Assembly: GCA_050084985.1 (NCBI GenBank)
Contig: JBITNC010000002.1
Coordinates: 6,882,001-6,946,000 of the forward strand
Direction: 5' to 3'
DNA: 64,000 nucleotides
Source: Nageia nagi
Lineage: Eukaryota > Pinophyta
Notes under the pieces: generated by a model
The model's input: only the letters and a program-made list of their open reading frames with translations
What the model was told of the DNA's origin: nothing
The model's database searches: none
Translations under genes and position numbers: made by a program
Shown here: one piece after another, positions 11,158 through 21,900 of the stretch
Layout of the letters: each line of letters starts with the position of its first letter
Numbering within the stretch: the first letter of the stretch is position 1

Positions 11158-14100
11158 ATGCATTCCTTAGTAAGCATTATTGGGGTTGTTTTGACTGGTC
11201 AAAACAATTGGTTAGAATGGTATAGGAAGATAAAAAATACGCTCATCTTCAATGATTTTTGGGAAGGTATATGCGATGGCAAAACCAAACCCATCAAACC
11301 AATTGATGACAAAGAGCTCATGGTTTGGAACATGAAGAATTGCAAAGCGTATGCTCTAATAGCAGCTTCTATATCTAAAGAAGTCAATCGATATATCACT
11401 TCAATTGATGATACTTGGAGTGCACTGGAAAAGTTAAAAGAGTTGTATGACTCTCATTCAGCGTTGGAACTCATCCAACTTCAGTTAAAGCTCTTCAATT
11501 TGTAGTTGCAAAACAATGATCCCATAGCACTTATTTTAGAAATCAGTGCAATAATGTATGATATCGAGGCTACAGGTGTTGAAATTGATATTTCTCTTGC
11601 AGCCTTGATCAAAGCTCTCTATCCCACATATTCAACTTATCTTGAATCACTTCAAGCGAGTGGACAATTAGCCACCCTCTCCTTCAAAACTTTGGTAGAA
11701 AAGATTAGAGAGCATGAAAAAGCTTTTGGTAAGAAGACCAATGATGCTTCAGATATTGTTTACAATGCTCAGTTAGAGAAGAATGATGCTTCTTATGCAG
11801 ATAGTAGCAATAGAGGTCATGGTCAAAAAAATTTCAAAGGCAGAGGAGGTAGAAATCAAGGAGGTCGTGGAGATAAAAGGGAGAAGTCAAATTTATATTG
11901 CACTTGATGCGATAGAAAAGGCCATGAAGCTGCTACATGTCGCATTCCATGGGAGAAAATTGTTGAAAAGAAAGAGCAACAAGGTGATCAAAGTAAAAAC
12001 TCTACATCTGCTCATTTTGTTACAGCTGAATGTAACATTGGTCTTAATGACCTAATGAATACTTCATATGCATCATGGGAAGATGCATGGTTGCTTGATA
12101 CGGGAGCAACATGTCATATGAATTTTAGGAGGGATTTCTTTGAAGAATTGAATGAAGATATTAATGGTGCAGTCTACTTTGCAGATCGATCAAAACTTAA
12201 GCCATCTGGAATTGGCTCAATCAGGCTTAAACTACCAGGATTTCCAGATTTTATGCTTCAAAAAGTACTTTATCTTCCAGAATTGAGGAGAAATTTGCTT
12301 TCCCTGGTTCTTGTTCAACAACAAGGACATACCATCCATATGTTCGATGGCAAGGTGGAAATACGATAATCTCCTGACAACAAAGTTGTGATGCTTGGTG
12401 TGGAAGATGGAAAGCTTTTGAAACTCACCGGTGCTTCTGTTCGATTGAAGGAATTTGCATTCCTTACACATCAAGAAAAAGGTACACTTCCCTCAAGTCT
12501 TTTGTGGCATGCTAGATTTGGGCACCTTAATTTTGATGACCTTCATCTTTTAAAGAAATGAGGTTTTAGTGGTTTGCCTATAATACCTAGGAACATTGCC
12601 ACTTGTGAAGCCTGTATCCTAGGGAAGCACCACAAGCAACCATTTATAAATTCCCAATGGAGAGCCAGTAGAAAACTTGAACTAGTCCATTCCAATTTGT
12701 ATGGTCCATTTTCTATTCCTTCTGCAGCTGGAAATAGATATATTATGACATTCATTGATGATTATTCTAGGATGTCTTGGGTTTATTTCTTAAAACATAA
12801 GTCTGAAGCTTTTTCCAAATTCAAAGACTTTCATGTCAGTATAGAAAATGAAGCTCATACTCGTATAGGTATCCTTCATTCAGATAATGAGGGGGAATAT
12901 ACTTCAAATGACTTCAAATCTTACTTACACCAACATGGGATTAAACATCAGACTATTGTTCCCTATAACCCACAACAAAATGGGGTTGCTGAAAGATTGA
13001 ACAAAACTCTATTGAATATGGCCCGTGCAATGATATTCTTCAAGAATGTCAAAATTATGTTTTGGGGTGATGCAGTTCAATGTGTTGTTTATTTGAGAAA
13101 TAGATCTCCTTCTCATGCTCTCAAAGATAAGACTCCATTTGAAATGTGGTTTGGTCATATTCCTTCTGTACGTCATCTCAGGATCTTTGGTTCCACCTGT
13201 TATGCGCTCATACCTAAGGAACAATGAAGCAAGCTTGAAGCTAGGAGTCGAAAGTGTATTTTCTTGGGCTATTTAGACACTACCAAGGGATACAAGCTTT
13301 ATGATGAGGTAAACAAGAAGTTTCTCTTTGCAAGAGACATTATCTTTCTTGAATTTTCCAAAAGTGACAATACTGTTGAGTGACAGATTGATCATCTTGA
13401 TAAGTTTACCCATGGAAAGCATTATTTTGAAAAAGATTATGAAATTCCAAATCTTGAGGGGGGAATTCCTATATTGGATCCAAATTTGGAATTTTTACTA
13501 TTTGTTCATGAAGAACAAGCACAAAGAGTACCTCCTCTACTAGGATCTTCCAGTTCATCGATGCCAGTATCTGAGCGTTAGTTAGATGAAGTAATTCAAG
13601 GAATTGATCAATTAAGTCTTAATGGAAGTGAAGCTCCATCTCAGCTCAGTGATCAACTAGAATCATCTAAGAGAATTCCAATATGGGCCCAAAAAACACT
13701 TGAAAGTGTTCATTCTGATGAAATTGGAAAGACAAGAAATCGAAGTTCCTACCAGACAAGACAAGAAAGTGGAGCAGTAGAAGATTCAGTTTCAGGTGAT
13801 GTCCTTTCTTTTGATATGGAATTGAATTGTTCTGCTGATTTTGAACCAACTTCTTTTAAAGAAGCTATTTCTCATGATGCTTAGAAAGAAGCTATGAAGA
13901 AAGAGTATGATGCTCTCATCAAGAATGGGACATGGAAGTTGGTATATCCACAATATGGAATCAGACCTATTGGATGCAAGTGGGTTTACAAGAACAAGTA
14001 TAAATTAGATGGCTCACTTGATAAAAACAAAGCGAGGCTTGTTGCAAAAGGTTTTGCACAAAGAGAAGGCATTGACTATGATGAGACTTTTGCTCCTATA

Positions 14101-15375
14101 GCTAAATGGGCTACCATTCGTGCTTTATTGACAATGGCAGCTCAACATAAGTGGAAGGTTCATCAAATGGATGTAAAGACAGCTTTCCTGAATGGTGATC
14201 TAAAAGAGAATGTTTACATGACACAGCTTGAGGGATTTGCAGTTAAAGGTCAAGAACATAAGGTATGCAAACTTATCAAGTCATTGTATGGATTGAAGCA
14301 AGCTCCTCATGCATGGTATGAAAAGCTTACTGAATATCTTTTAAAGTTAAAATTCAAGCACTACAACCTTAATGATGCAACTTTATTTGTTAAGAAATTT
14401 GGCAACACTGCTGTATATCTAGTGGTGTATGTAGATGATCTATTGATTACAAGGAACAATGAGAGATATATAGCATCTGTGAAATAGGAATTGAAGAAAG
14501 GATTTGAAATGATAGATATGGGCCTGCTTCACTACTTCTTGGGTGTTGAAGTAAATCAAACACCAAGTTACATATTTATTTTCCAAAAGAAATACATTGG
14601 AGAATTGTTGAATAAATTTAGTATGGAAGATTGCAATCCTCTTTCTACTCCAATGGAACAAAATTTGAAGTTGAAATCAGTTGAGGGAAATCAATTTGAG
14701 GATGCTACTAAATTCAGAAATTTGATAGGAAGTCTCATTTATCTAACCACAACTAGACCAAATATTTCATTCATGGTTGGAATACTTTCTCGATTTATGC
14801 ACACACCTTATGAAGGTCATTGGGTAGCAGTGAAGAGAGTTCTTCGATATTTGAAAGGAACTCAAGATTATGGGCTAAAATATTCCAAGGTTAGAGACTT
14901 CAAACTAGTTGGATATTCTAATTCAAACTTTGTTGGTGATAAGGAAAATGGAGTTTCAACTTCAGGATATCTTATGAGTCTTGGATCAACTGCTATTTCC
15001 TAGAGATCACAAAAATAGACTATTCTAGTAGATTCCACTACTGAGGTAGAATATGTGGCTGCAGTAGAAGCAACAAAAGAAATTGTGTGGCTTAGGAAAA
15101 TACTAGAAGATTTGCAGGAGAAACAAGTGCTTCCAACTCCACTGTTAATCGATAATACTTCTGCAATCAAATTGGCCAAGAATCCAAAGTTTCATGATCG
15201 AACAAAACATATCAATACAAAGTATCATTTGATTCGACATCATGTAGATGCCAAGACAATTTGGGTGAAACATTGTTCCACTGAAGAATAAATCACAAAC
15301 ATCTTCACCAAGGCGCTTGGAAGAGAAAAGTTCGAGAAATTTAGATCAATGCTCGGACTTACAAATACCCCTTAA
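11158..15375 (+). pseudogene. Copia-B gag-pol, one continuous frame with 12 stops
   Basis: A 1406-codon frame runs from ATG 11158 to TAA 15373 with no frameshift but with stops at 11503, 11905, 12367, 12559, 13225, 13381, 13579, 13882, 14485, 15001, 15016 and 15289. Domains in order: gag; zinc knuckle at 11899-11940, whose inner tryptophan is TGA; protease LLDTGAT at about 12091; integrase zinc finger near 12508-12640 and core near 12690-13010; reverse transcriptase with YVDD at 14428-14439; RNase H to about 15290. The first integrase aspartate is asparagine (HSNLYGP) and the second motif reads SDNEGEY. Several stops replace recognisable Trp, Gln or Arg codons, as deamination of methylated cytosine would do. 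Confidence 0.93.
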
Positions 15376-15390
15376 GATTAAGGGGGGGAA
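15376..15390 (+). promoter_or_regulatory. Polypurine tract of Copia-B
   Basis: GATTAAGGGGGGGAA abuts the 3' LTR and follows the pol stop directly. It would prime plus-strand synthesis. Confidence 0.93.
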
Positions 15391-15639
15391 TGTTAAAAAC
15401 CATAATCTTATTATGGTATTTGTAAATATTTAGAAATTAGACATGTGTCAATGACAAGTGTCATTTGAAGTTAGTTAGAGAAATTCTAGCTTAGTGCTTA
15501 GGCAGGTAAGTTAGTTAGGATGAGGTGTACACTTAGTTACACCATTTTAGGAGTTTGTTAGTTAACCACTTTTGTGGTCTATATATTGTAAATCATTCTT
15601 GAGTAAATATATCTTGGAGTTTTATGATCCATTCCTGCA
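15391..15639 (+). repeat. 3' LTR of Copia-B (249 bp)
   Basis: It differs from the 5' copy at one position by eye (CTTAGTTACACC here, CTTAGTTGCACC there). The target duplication CAAAA follows at 15640-15644. Confidence 0.95.
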
Positions 15640-15721
15640 CAAAAGGTATATAAGTTCTAGGAAATATCTTCCTCAGCTGCTCAAAATTACATTAATAAAA
15701 TAATTCTTAATATATGATATC

Positions 15722-15832
15722 AAATAAACATTATGAAAATAATAAACAAAATAATTAAGAATATGTTTCCAATAAGATATAACATTATCAACCTATGGAT
15801 TTTAAAACTAAATCATCCACTCAAAACCAATC
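15722..15832. repeat. Inverted partner of the 7969 foldback sequence
   Basis: The reverse complement aligns with about 7969-8060: TGATTTAGTTTTAAAAT and TTGATAATGTTATATCTTA are shared. With Copia-B removed, the two arms would lie about 700 bp apart as an inverted repeat. It may be a second, partial MITE copy. Confidence 0.55.
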
Positions 15833-16206
15833 CAAGATGCACTCAAGACATAGGTGGTTAAGTGAAAAGGTCATAAATATAACATGACTTGCATTATTGA
15901 ATTCAACATATTTCTAAAACAAAAACTCTAATTTAATATCTTGTTAATAGTTATCATGTAAGGACTAGCACTATGATAATTATGGAAACCAGAGAAAGGA
16001 GTGCAAGTTTTTTAGTAGATAGAAAGCAAGTTATCTAAGGGATACATTATTCATAATGGAGAAACAAACATCATATGAACTTTAAATGTGATGATAAATA
16101 TTTAAATTGATTATCCCATAAAGACTTGAGTAAAGAGGGTATAATCAAACTTGAAAGTAATATAAGTTAAAGAACACTCACAAAAAATTATAATTTAATT
16201 ATGTGA
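15833..16206. other. AT-rich sequence without recognised features
   Basis: No gene, repeat or element end recognised in these 374 bases. Confidence 0.5.
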
Positions 16207-16625
16207 CACTACAAGAAAATCGAGCTTTAATGGTGGTTGTTTTACTATGGTTGTCTAATTAAAAATTTGACTCGTTGTTGTATATTATAATAAATGACAT
16301 CTTTTGCAAGTGGTTTTAAACCATCATTGTATATGACTATATAAGGCAATGTTTTACAATAGTAATAAACCATCCTAATATATCATATAATGATGGTTAA
16401 AATGTGTTGTAAAATTTAACCACCTTAAAAAAATAAAAATTTTGGGCAAACATGTTGTATAATTTGGTGCCTTACCCAAGATTTTAAAAAGTGTTTCACA
16501 ATTCTCTACTAGCAGTTTATACTTATCATTATATGAATATTAAACAACATTTTTTAACAAGGGCTTTAAAACACTATCATAAAATATATTAGATGATAGA
16601 TTTTAATGGTGGTATTATAGTCACC
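16207..16625 (+). mobile_element. Second CACTA (En/Spm) left end
   Basis: CACTACAAGAAAATCG at 16207 matches the common plant CACTA terminus. The following 400 bases hold imperfect subterminal repeats: AATGGTGGTTG, GTGGTTTTAAACCATCATT, AATGATGGTTAAAATGTG and TTTTAATGGTGGT. The decayed En/Spm-type gene at 18190-20835 lies downstream in the orientation expected for this end. No complementary right end was found. Confidence 0.6.
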
Positions 16626-16639
16626 CTTAAGAAGCATAG

Positions 16640-16910
16640 ACGAGGCAAGGAAGGCAAGAGAAAACTAGATGATGAGGTTGAGATAATAATTAACTTAAGG
16701 TTAGGGAATCACCATAACTGAGGAATACATATTACAAGTAAACAAAGTAAGGAGTGTATGACATTAGTCAACTTAGGGTTTGGGCATCACCAAACTTGTC
16801 AAGGTAGCATATGAGGCAAGGAGGGTGAGACATCAATCGACTTAGGATTTGGACATCACCAAAATTATCAAGGAACTAAGAAAAGGTAAGAGGCAAGAAA
16901 AGGCTAGCAT
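16640..16910 (+). repeat. Degenerate tandem repeat of about 74 bp
   Basis: Three copies share the core CAACTTAGGGTTTGGGCATC or a variant followed by ACCAAA and TCAAGG (near 16690, 16770 and 16840), with GAGGCAAGGAGGG in the spacers. They are non-coding and probably structural sequence of the CACTA-type element. Confidence 0.6.
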
Positions 16911-16921
16911 TTTATCTAGAA

Positions 16922-17245
16922 CAACTCCATCACCATTGCCTACAATTGGTCAAGGTACAAATAAAACCACTTTACACCATAGCAAATAGTATTTATTGGT
17001 ATATTATTTATCTTTTGCAACCACATTCAATCATACATGTGTTATGTGATTCCATTAATTATGGGTATAATAATCATTCATGAATTGGAAAAAAATAAAA
17101 AAAAATACAAGAAAATAAAGCTAACAAGGTGATAAGTACAAGGTGAATGACTCCATTACCATTACTTGTAAATTGGTCAAGGTACAAGTAAACAACTATA
17201 TACTATAATATTTTGGTGTTATTAGCATGTTATTTATATTTTTCT
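16922..17245 (+). repeat. Direct repeat pair about 230 bp apart
   Basis: About 16922-17010 and 17150-17245 share CTCCATYACCATT, AATTGGTCAAGGTACAA and a TATTATTTAT stretch. The DNA between them is AT-rich and has no recognised gene. Confidence 0.5.
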
Positions 17246-17720
17246 CATCTAGATGCCCATATATCCCAATTATTAAAATGGTTTAATGGCTTCCTTGCTA
17301 CAACCACCCCTTGCATACCTTGTATTTGGAACACATATTCTATTTCTTCAAATAGTTTAATGGTTTCCTTTGCTACAACCATTCCTTGCATACCCTACAT
17401 TTGGATTAATGCCCACATATTTCATCTTTTTCAAATATTTTGATGCTTTCCTTATTATAAATATTCCTTTCATACCTTGTGTTTGGATAAATGCTCATAT
17501 ATTATGTTTTTTCAAATAGTTTAATACTTCCTTACATACCCAATAGTCATACATTCATATAGATTAATGCCCATATATTCCATTTGTTCAAATAGTTTGA
17601 TCAATTCCTTTCATACCTTACAATCATTGCAATCATATGGATTAATGCCCACATACTCTATTCGTTCAAATAATTTGATGGCTTCCTTTTCTGCAACCAT
17701 TCCTTGTATACCCCACAATC
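17245..17720 (-). pseudogene. Degenerate PPR-derived tandem remnant
   Basis: About six units of roughly 80 bp recur, each containing, on the minus strand, a coding core like KEAIKLFE followed by a variant of QMEYVGIN. Part of the array still reads YARGGCSKEAIK. This is the GYARNG...KEAIKLFEQM...G.NPD stretch typical of plant PPR proteins of the PLS class. The units are shorter than a 105-bp PPR repeat and are broken by stops and frameshifts, so it is not a working gene. It lies between a CACTA end and a CACTA gene, which suggests capture by the transposon. PPR ancestry is a motif-based inference. Confidence 0.5.
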
Positions 17721-18189
17721 ATTGAAGTCCATGAAACATATCTTATCAAACAAAACCCTTACCATTTTAATGCTCCCTCATTTTGCATGAATATCTATCA
17801 AGCTTGTTATCATAATTGCATGTGAAACCCCCATCTATTTATTTATCCATGAATATCCATGCTCCATTTTAAAGCTATAAGAGTTTCACATATAGGAAGA
17901 ATACTTGCAAAGGTTATTAAATTTAGCCTAAAACTAATTAATTACATTTTTTATGTATTGGATCCTTCTTTTGTATTTTTTATATTTTGTATACTTTTGA
18001 GGTAACATATGCATAGTATATAATATATGGAGAACATCTATTTATGAACCAGTTGAAGGCACCTTCATTATAATTTACACAAAGAAGAGATCCATGGAGA
18101 CTACATTAAATTTCACAATATTGAATTACTTGATTGCAAGCTAGACAATTCATATAAGTACTAATTAACAACAAATGAGTATTATTATT
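17721..18189. other. AT-rich sequence, nothing recognised
   Basis: No open frame of note and no repeat. It may be the promoter side or an intron of the decayed transposon gene that follows. Confidence 0.45.
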
Positions 18190-20835
18190 TTAATGATGGA
18201 GGTCCCCAAAAAATCAAGAAAACATGTAGCTAGGGTTTTCACACTAAATAAGGAGCCAAGTAGAAGATATTATATTTAAAGTATTGTGATTGAAGAGGTG
18301 ACACCTAACGTAGATGAACTAGTTGGTCAGATAAATGATGGATACATGTATTTGGTGGCAAGAATACTACAACTAAGGTTAGGGTTGAGCTTGAATATGC
18401 TTTGGAAAATGATTAAGGTATGCATAATATATTAAATAATTGCTTATTATATTGGTTATTTATTATTATCATACTATATGGTATAATGATGTTTGGATGA
18501 TGCCCAAATATATAGGTGTTGATGCCAATTTACCACTACATGACACTTGAAGTGCCACTACATAATGTATAAAGAGAGGTCCAATAAGATGCAAAGTAGA
18601 GTTAGCCACCAAAAATAAGGTGGTGATTAGTTGCAATCTAAATGGATAGGCCATAGGATACAATTTGACAAGGTTTGCATCTTATTTGAGGGTGATTGTG
18701 AGAGAGTTTTCCCTTATCACTTATAAGAATTGGAAAGTAGTCCTAGAGGAATCTAAAAAGTAGTTATGGATATTAATTACAATGATTTCTAGCCAAAAAA
18801 TTTCATAGTCTTCATTTTTGAATACTTGTATAATGTTACAACTAATAAGATATTAGTTTCATGTAATAAAACTGTCATCCCGAAGGGAATGAGGAAATTG
18901 ATCTTGGAGACCATGGTCAAGTCATGGCATGATTACAAGCATCGACTTGTGAAAAAATACTATGATATGCATGATAATGATATATATAGAATTTCTAATC
19001 ACCCACATAATCTATTAAATTAATTTTGGTAAGCCTATGTCAATTATAGGAGCAACTTTGAATTTGAGCAAGTGGGGCAAAGGAACAAATAAAACAAAAA
19101 TCACCAATCCCTCTTGTGTACTTGTAGTCGAGTAGGATATGTGTGATTGGATTATGAAATGATATTATATTTTGATTATTCATTATATAACGAATATAGC
19201 TATATTGTGTTGTTGTATGACTTATCCACATATTTCTCTAACTATATATCTTATAGAAGAAGAAGCAATCAAATGCGAATACTCCACTACCAAGGAAAAT
19301 TATGTGTAAGGAAGATCATAAAAATAAGGATGGAATATTTATTTCAACAAAAGTTGAGGAGACAATTATAAGTGATATTCCCTTGAAAATAACAATACGT
19401 TGAATTTAAACCATTGTTATATTGATTATTTTTTAAGATGTTCCTAATTAATTTATGCATGTGATGTTTTCAAAAAAAAAAAAGATGAAGAAATATCATT
19501 TGTGAGCTTATCCATAAATAAATATGCCATGGATGATACCCTTGAAAAGGTTTTAGGACTCAAATGATCAGATCTAAGTTGGGTTGTTGACAATAGAGTA
19601 ATGCCAATTGCTCCTATGTTTGTTGGTGAGGCTTATATATAAAAGATTCATAAGATTGAAGAGAATAATGCAAAGAAAGATAAATTGATGGAAGAGAGGA
19701 TGGCAGATAATCAACAAAATATGGAAGAGAATGATAAAAAGGTGGAAGAGCATATTGAAGGATTTGAAATATAACTAATACAATCCTAACCTACCAAGAT
19801 CACATGAAAGCTCACAAACACAACTAACAAACTCACAAAGCAATCTCATAATGTAACGCAAGATGTAAGTGGTTCCTCCAACTAGGACTACATCCACTAA
19901 CTAGATCTTTACTTCAATCACAAATAAAACTCTCTTACAATTCTCTAATTCATCTCCTAAACACTATCCTATAGCATAGCTTTACTCCAAAATTTGATAT
20001 GTAATAACAAAGAGGAAGCCTTCTATTTATAGGCCAAAATCCCTCTTTGGATCACTCTTTTACCCAATGTACAAAGGCATGACATGCACTCCCTTTTACC
20101 CAAGGAGCATGCTCATGACATGGAGTGTAGGACAAGTTACATTATCATATTCACTTAAATACTTAAGGTATCAAATTATACCCTTAAGTATTAGTGAACT
20201 TACATAGAAGATTATTATAAAACCTTTACAATAATGCATTATAAATTCCAACACTTATGAAACATTTTGGACAGTTAGAGGTGTGTTAGTTTTTTCATGA
20301 TTTTATATTTGAAATGCTTACATGGTGCACCCCTAAATTTGTAATGATCCTTCGTATATGATTCCATAATAAACACAACTACATGGTACCCTTGCAACTA
20401 AACACATTGGTGGTGATGTTCCACCCACAACACCACCCACATGAACCAAGTCAATAGGTTCTAGACCAATTCATCATCAATGGTATGACTATTATTTCAA
20501 ATTTAAAATGGTTAACTTAGTATTGTACAATATATAATGAATTTATTTGGGATTTTAATTTTTCATGTAGGGAAACACATAAATTGAGAGAAGGGCATGC
20601 ATCTTAATAAAGGATCATAACATGGTGGTCAAAGGCTATATGATCAATATTGACCCTCATGATGTTGTACATGATGAAACTTTCAATGAGAATTGGTGGA
20701 AAGTCAATGTGATGGCTTCCATAAAAGACAACACACTTTTGATTAGAGGGAATGATGAGATGACCACAATGAAGGATGTTGTGAGCTTCTTCATTGCCTA
20801 ACCTATCTCAAAAGTTATTTTCAAACAAGGATAGA
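18190..20835 (+). pseudogene. Decayed plant CACTA (En/Spm) transposon gene
   Basis: Pieces of a protein resembling the plant Ptta/En/Spm family (Pfam Transposase_24) occur in order. An N-terminal piece begins near 18190 (MEVPKKSRKHVARVF). Then come VREFSLITYKNWK (about 18690-18750) and MVKSWHDYKHRLVKKYY with a following tryptophan-rich stretch ending near 19140. A lysine/glutamate-rich coiled-coil piece with VGEAYI and ENDKKVEE ends at 19755. After a solo LTR, the C-terminal piece VVKGYMINIDPHDVV leads to DNTLLIRGNDEMTTMKDVV near 20620-20800. An AAG/GTATGC junction near 18417 could be a splice donor. Stops in every exon-like piece rule out function. Confidence 0.7.
19751..20258 (-). repeat. 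Solo LTR of the Copia-A subfamily (19756-20253)
   Basis: The 498-bp LTR is the reverse complement of, and the same length as, the Copia-A LTR. On the minus strand it begins TGTTGGAATTTATAATGC and ends AATCCTTCA. The flanks are CATAT (19751-19755) and CTTAT (20254-20258), a target duplication with one difference. The palindrome upstream of the TATA box is kept. No internal element sequence remains, so it arose by recombination between two LTRs. It splits the coiled-coil part of the CACTA gene. Confidence 0.85.
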
Positions 20836-20865
20836 CTCTTTTATTTTTCATAACTATGTCACCCA

Positions 20866-20965
20866 CTATAATATATTTTTATTCAAATAAATAATTATTC
20901 ATTGTGAGAGTTGTGTTAAATTATTTTTATTCAAATGAATAATTATTCATAGTGAGAATTGTATT
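20866..20965 (+). repeat. Tandem duplication of about 49 bp
   Basis: Two copies of a unit built on ATTTTTATTCAAAT, AATAATTATTCAT and GTGAGA lie side by side. They are non-coding. Confidence 0.75.
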
Positions 20966-21710
20966 GAATTATACATGGCTATGAATAATATAAGTGCAAA
21001 CTATTGTATTGCTTATTATCGAATTGCAATTATCAGATTAATTTTTTTTGTGAATATCTTATAATCATAATTGCAATATTCATGTCATTCCTGCATTTAA
21101 ATTTAAAAAATCTCACAATAGATGCTATCATTATTCACTATAAATTTTAGCTTACATGGGGAAAAAAGCATAAGTTTTTTAGATTTTGCATTATTTAGTT
21201 ATTGGTTCTATTGGCATTTTATTTATAAAGTCTTTTAATTCAATTTAGATGCCCAACATGGCCAAGAGGTTCAACCATACATATATAATGTTTCATTGTG
21301 GGTGTAATATTCTCTTTTATCACATCCTCCAGGGTACATTGATTTTGTTAAAAACTCTTGAATGAGTGCTTAAGATCTTGACACCTTTGAAAGGAAGTTT
21401 ATTTTTTCAAAGGATCTTGGGGGATAAACCCAAGGCAAGATCCTAAGTAATACTTTATATATGTGAAAGTCTTTTATATTTTTTTGATATGTTTGAAGTA
21501 AGAATAAGAGGAGCAACCCACTCAAGGAAACACACAAGCAAGATCCTTTTCAATGAACATCATATAAACCAATATTTTGAGGTAAAATGTAAAGGTTCTT
21601 TAAGTTTTATTATTATTAACAATTGAGCTAATATATGCATAGTAGAGAATTTTGAAGTAACATTTTGAATACATGTCTATGTCTCTCAAGGATATTATCA
21701 CAATTGTATG

Positions 21711-21900
21711 TTAAAGAAATCCAAATTGCAGTCCATTAGAAGGTGATGAAGAAATCCAAATATATATTAAAGAAATCCAAATTGTAGTCCATGAGAAGGT
21801 GATGAAGAAATCCAAATATATATTAAAGAAATACAAATTGTAGTCCATGTTAAAGAAATCCAAATTGTTATCCATAAGAAGGATATTTATGTAGTAATAT
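21711..21900 (+). repeat. Tandem repeat of about 56 bp
   Basis: Three to four copies of a unit containing TTAAAGAAATCCAAATTG, TAGTCCAT, GAGAAGGTGATGAAG and AAATCCAAATATATA. The last copy is truncated. Non-coding. Confidence 0.8.

Larger units (their letters stand above)
8595..15644 (+). mobile_element. Copia-B: structurally complete Ty1/copia retrotransposon (LTRs 8600-8848 and 15391-15639)
   Basis: The element itself is 8600-15639 (7040 bp), bounded by CAAAA at 8595-8599 and again at 15640-15644, a perfect target-site duplication. It has two 249-bp LTRs, a primer site, a 2.3-kb leader with an extra reading frame, a gag-pol frame and a polypurine tract. By eye the LTRs differ at one base (G against A, near 8751 and 15542), so insertion is recent. 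Yet gag-pol has 12 internal stops and no frameshift. It cannot move unaided. The likely explanation is that it was copied in trans from an already dead parent. Confidence 0.95.
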
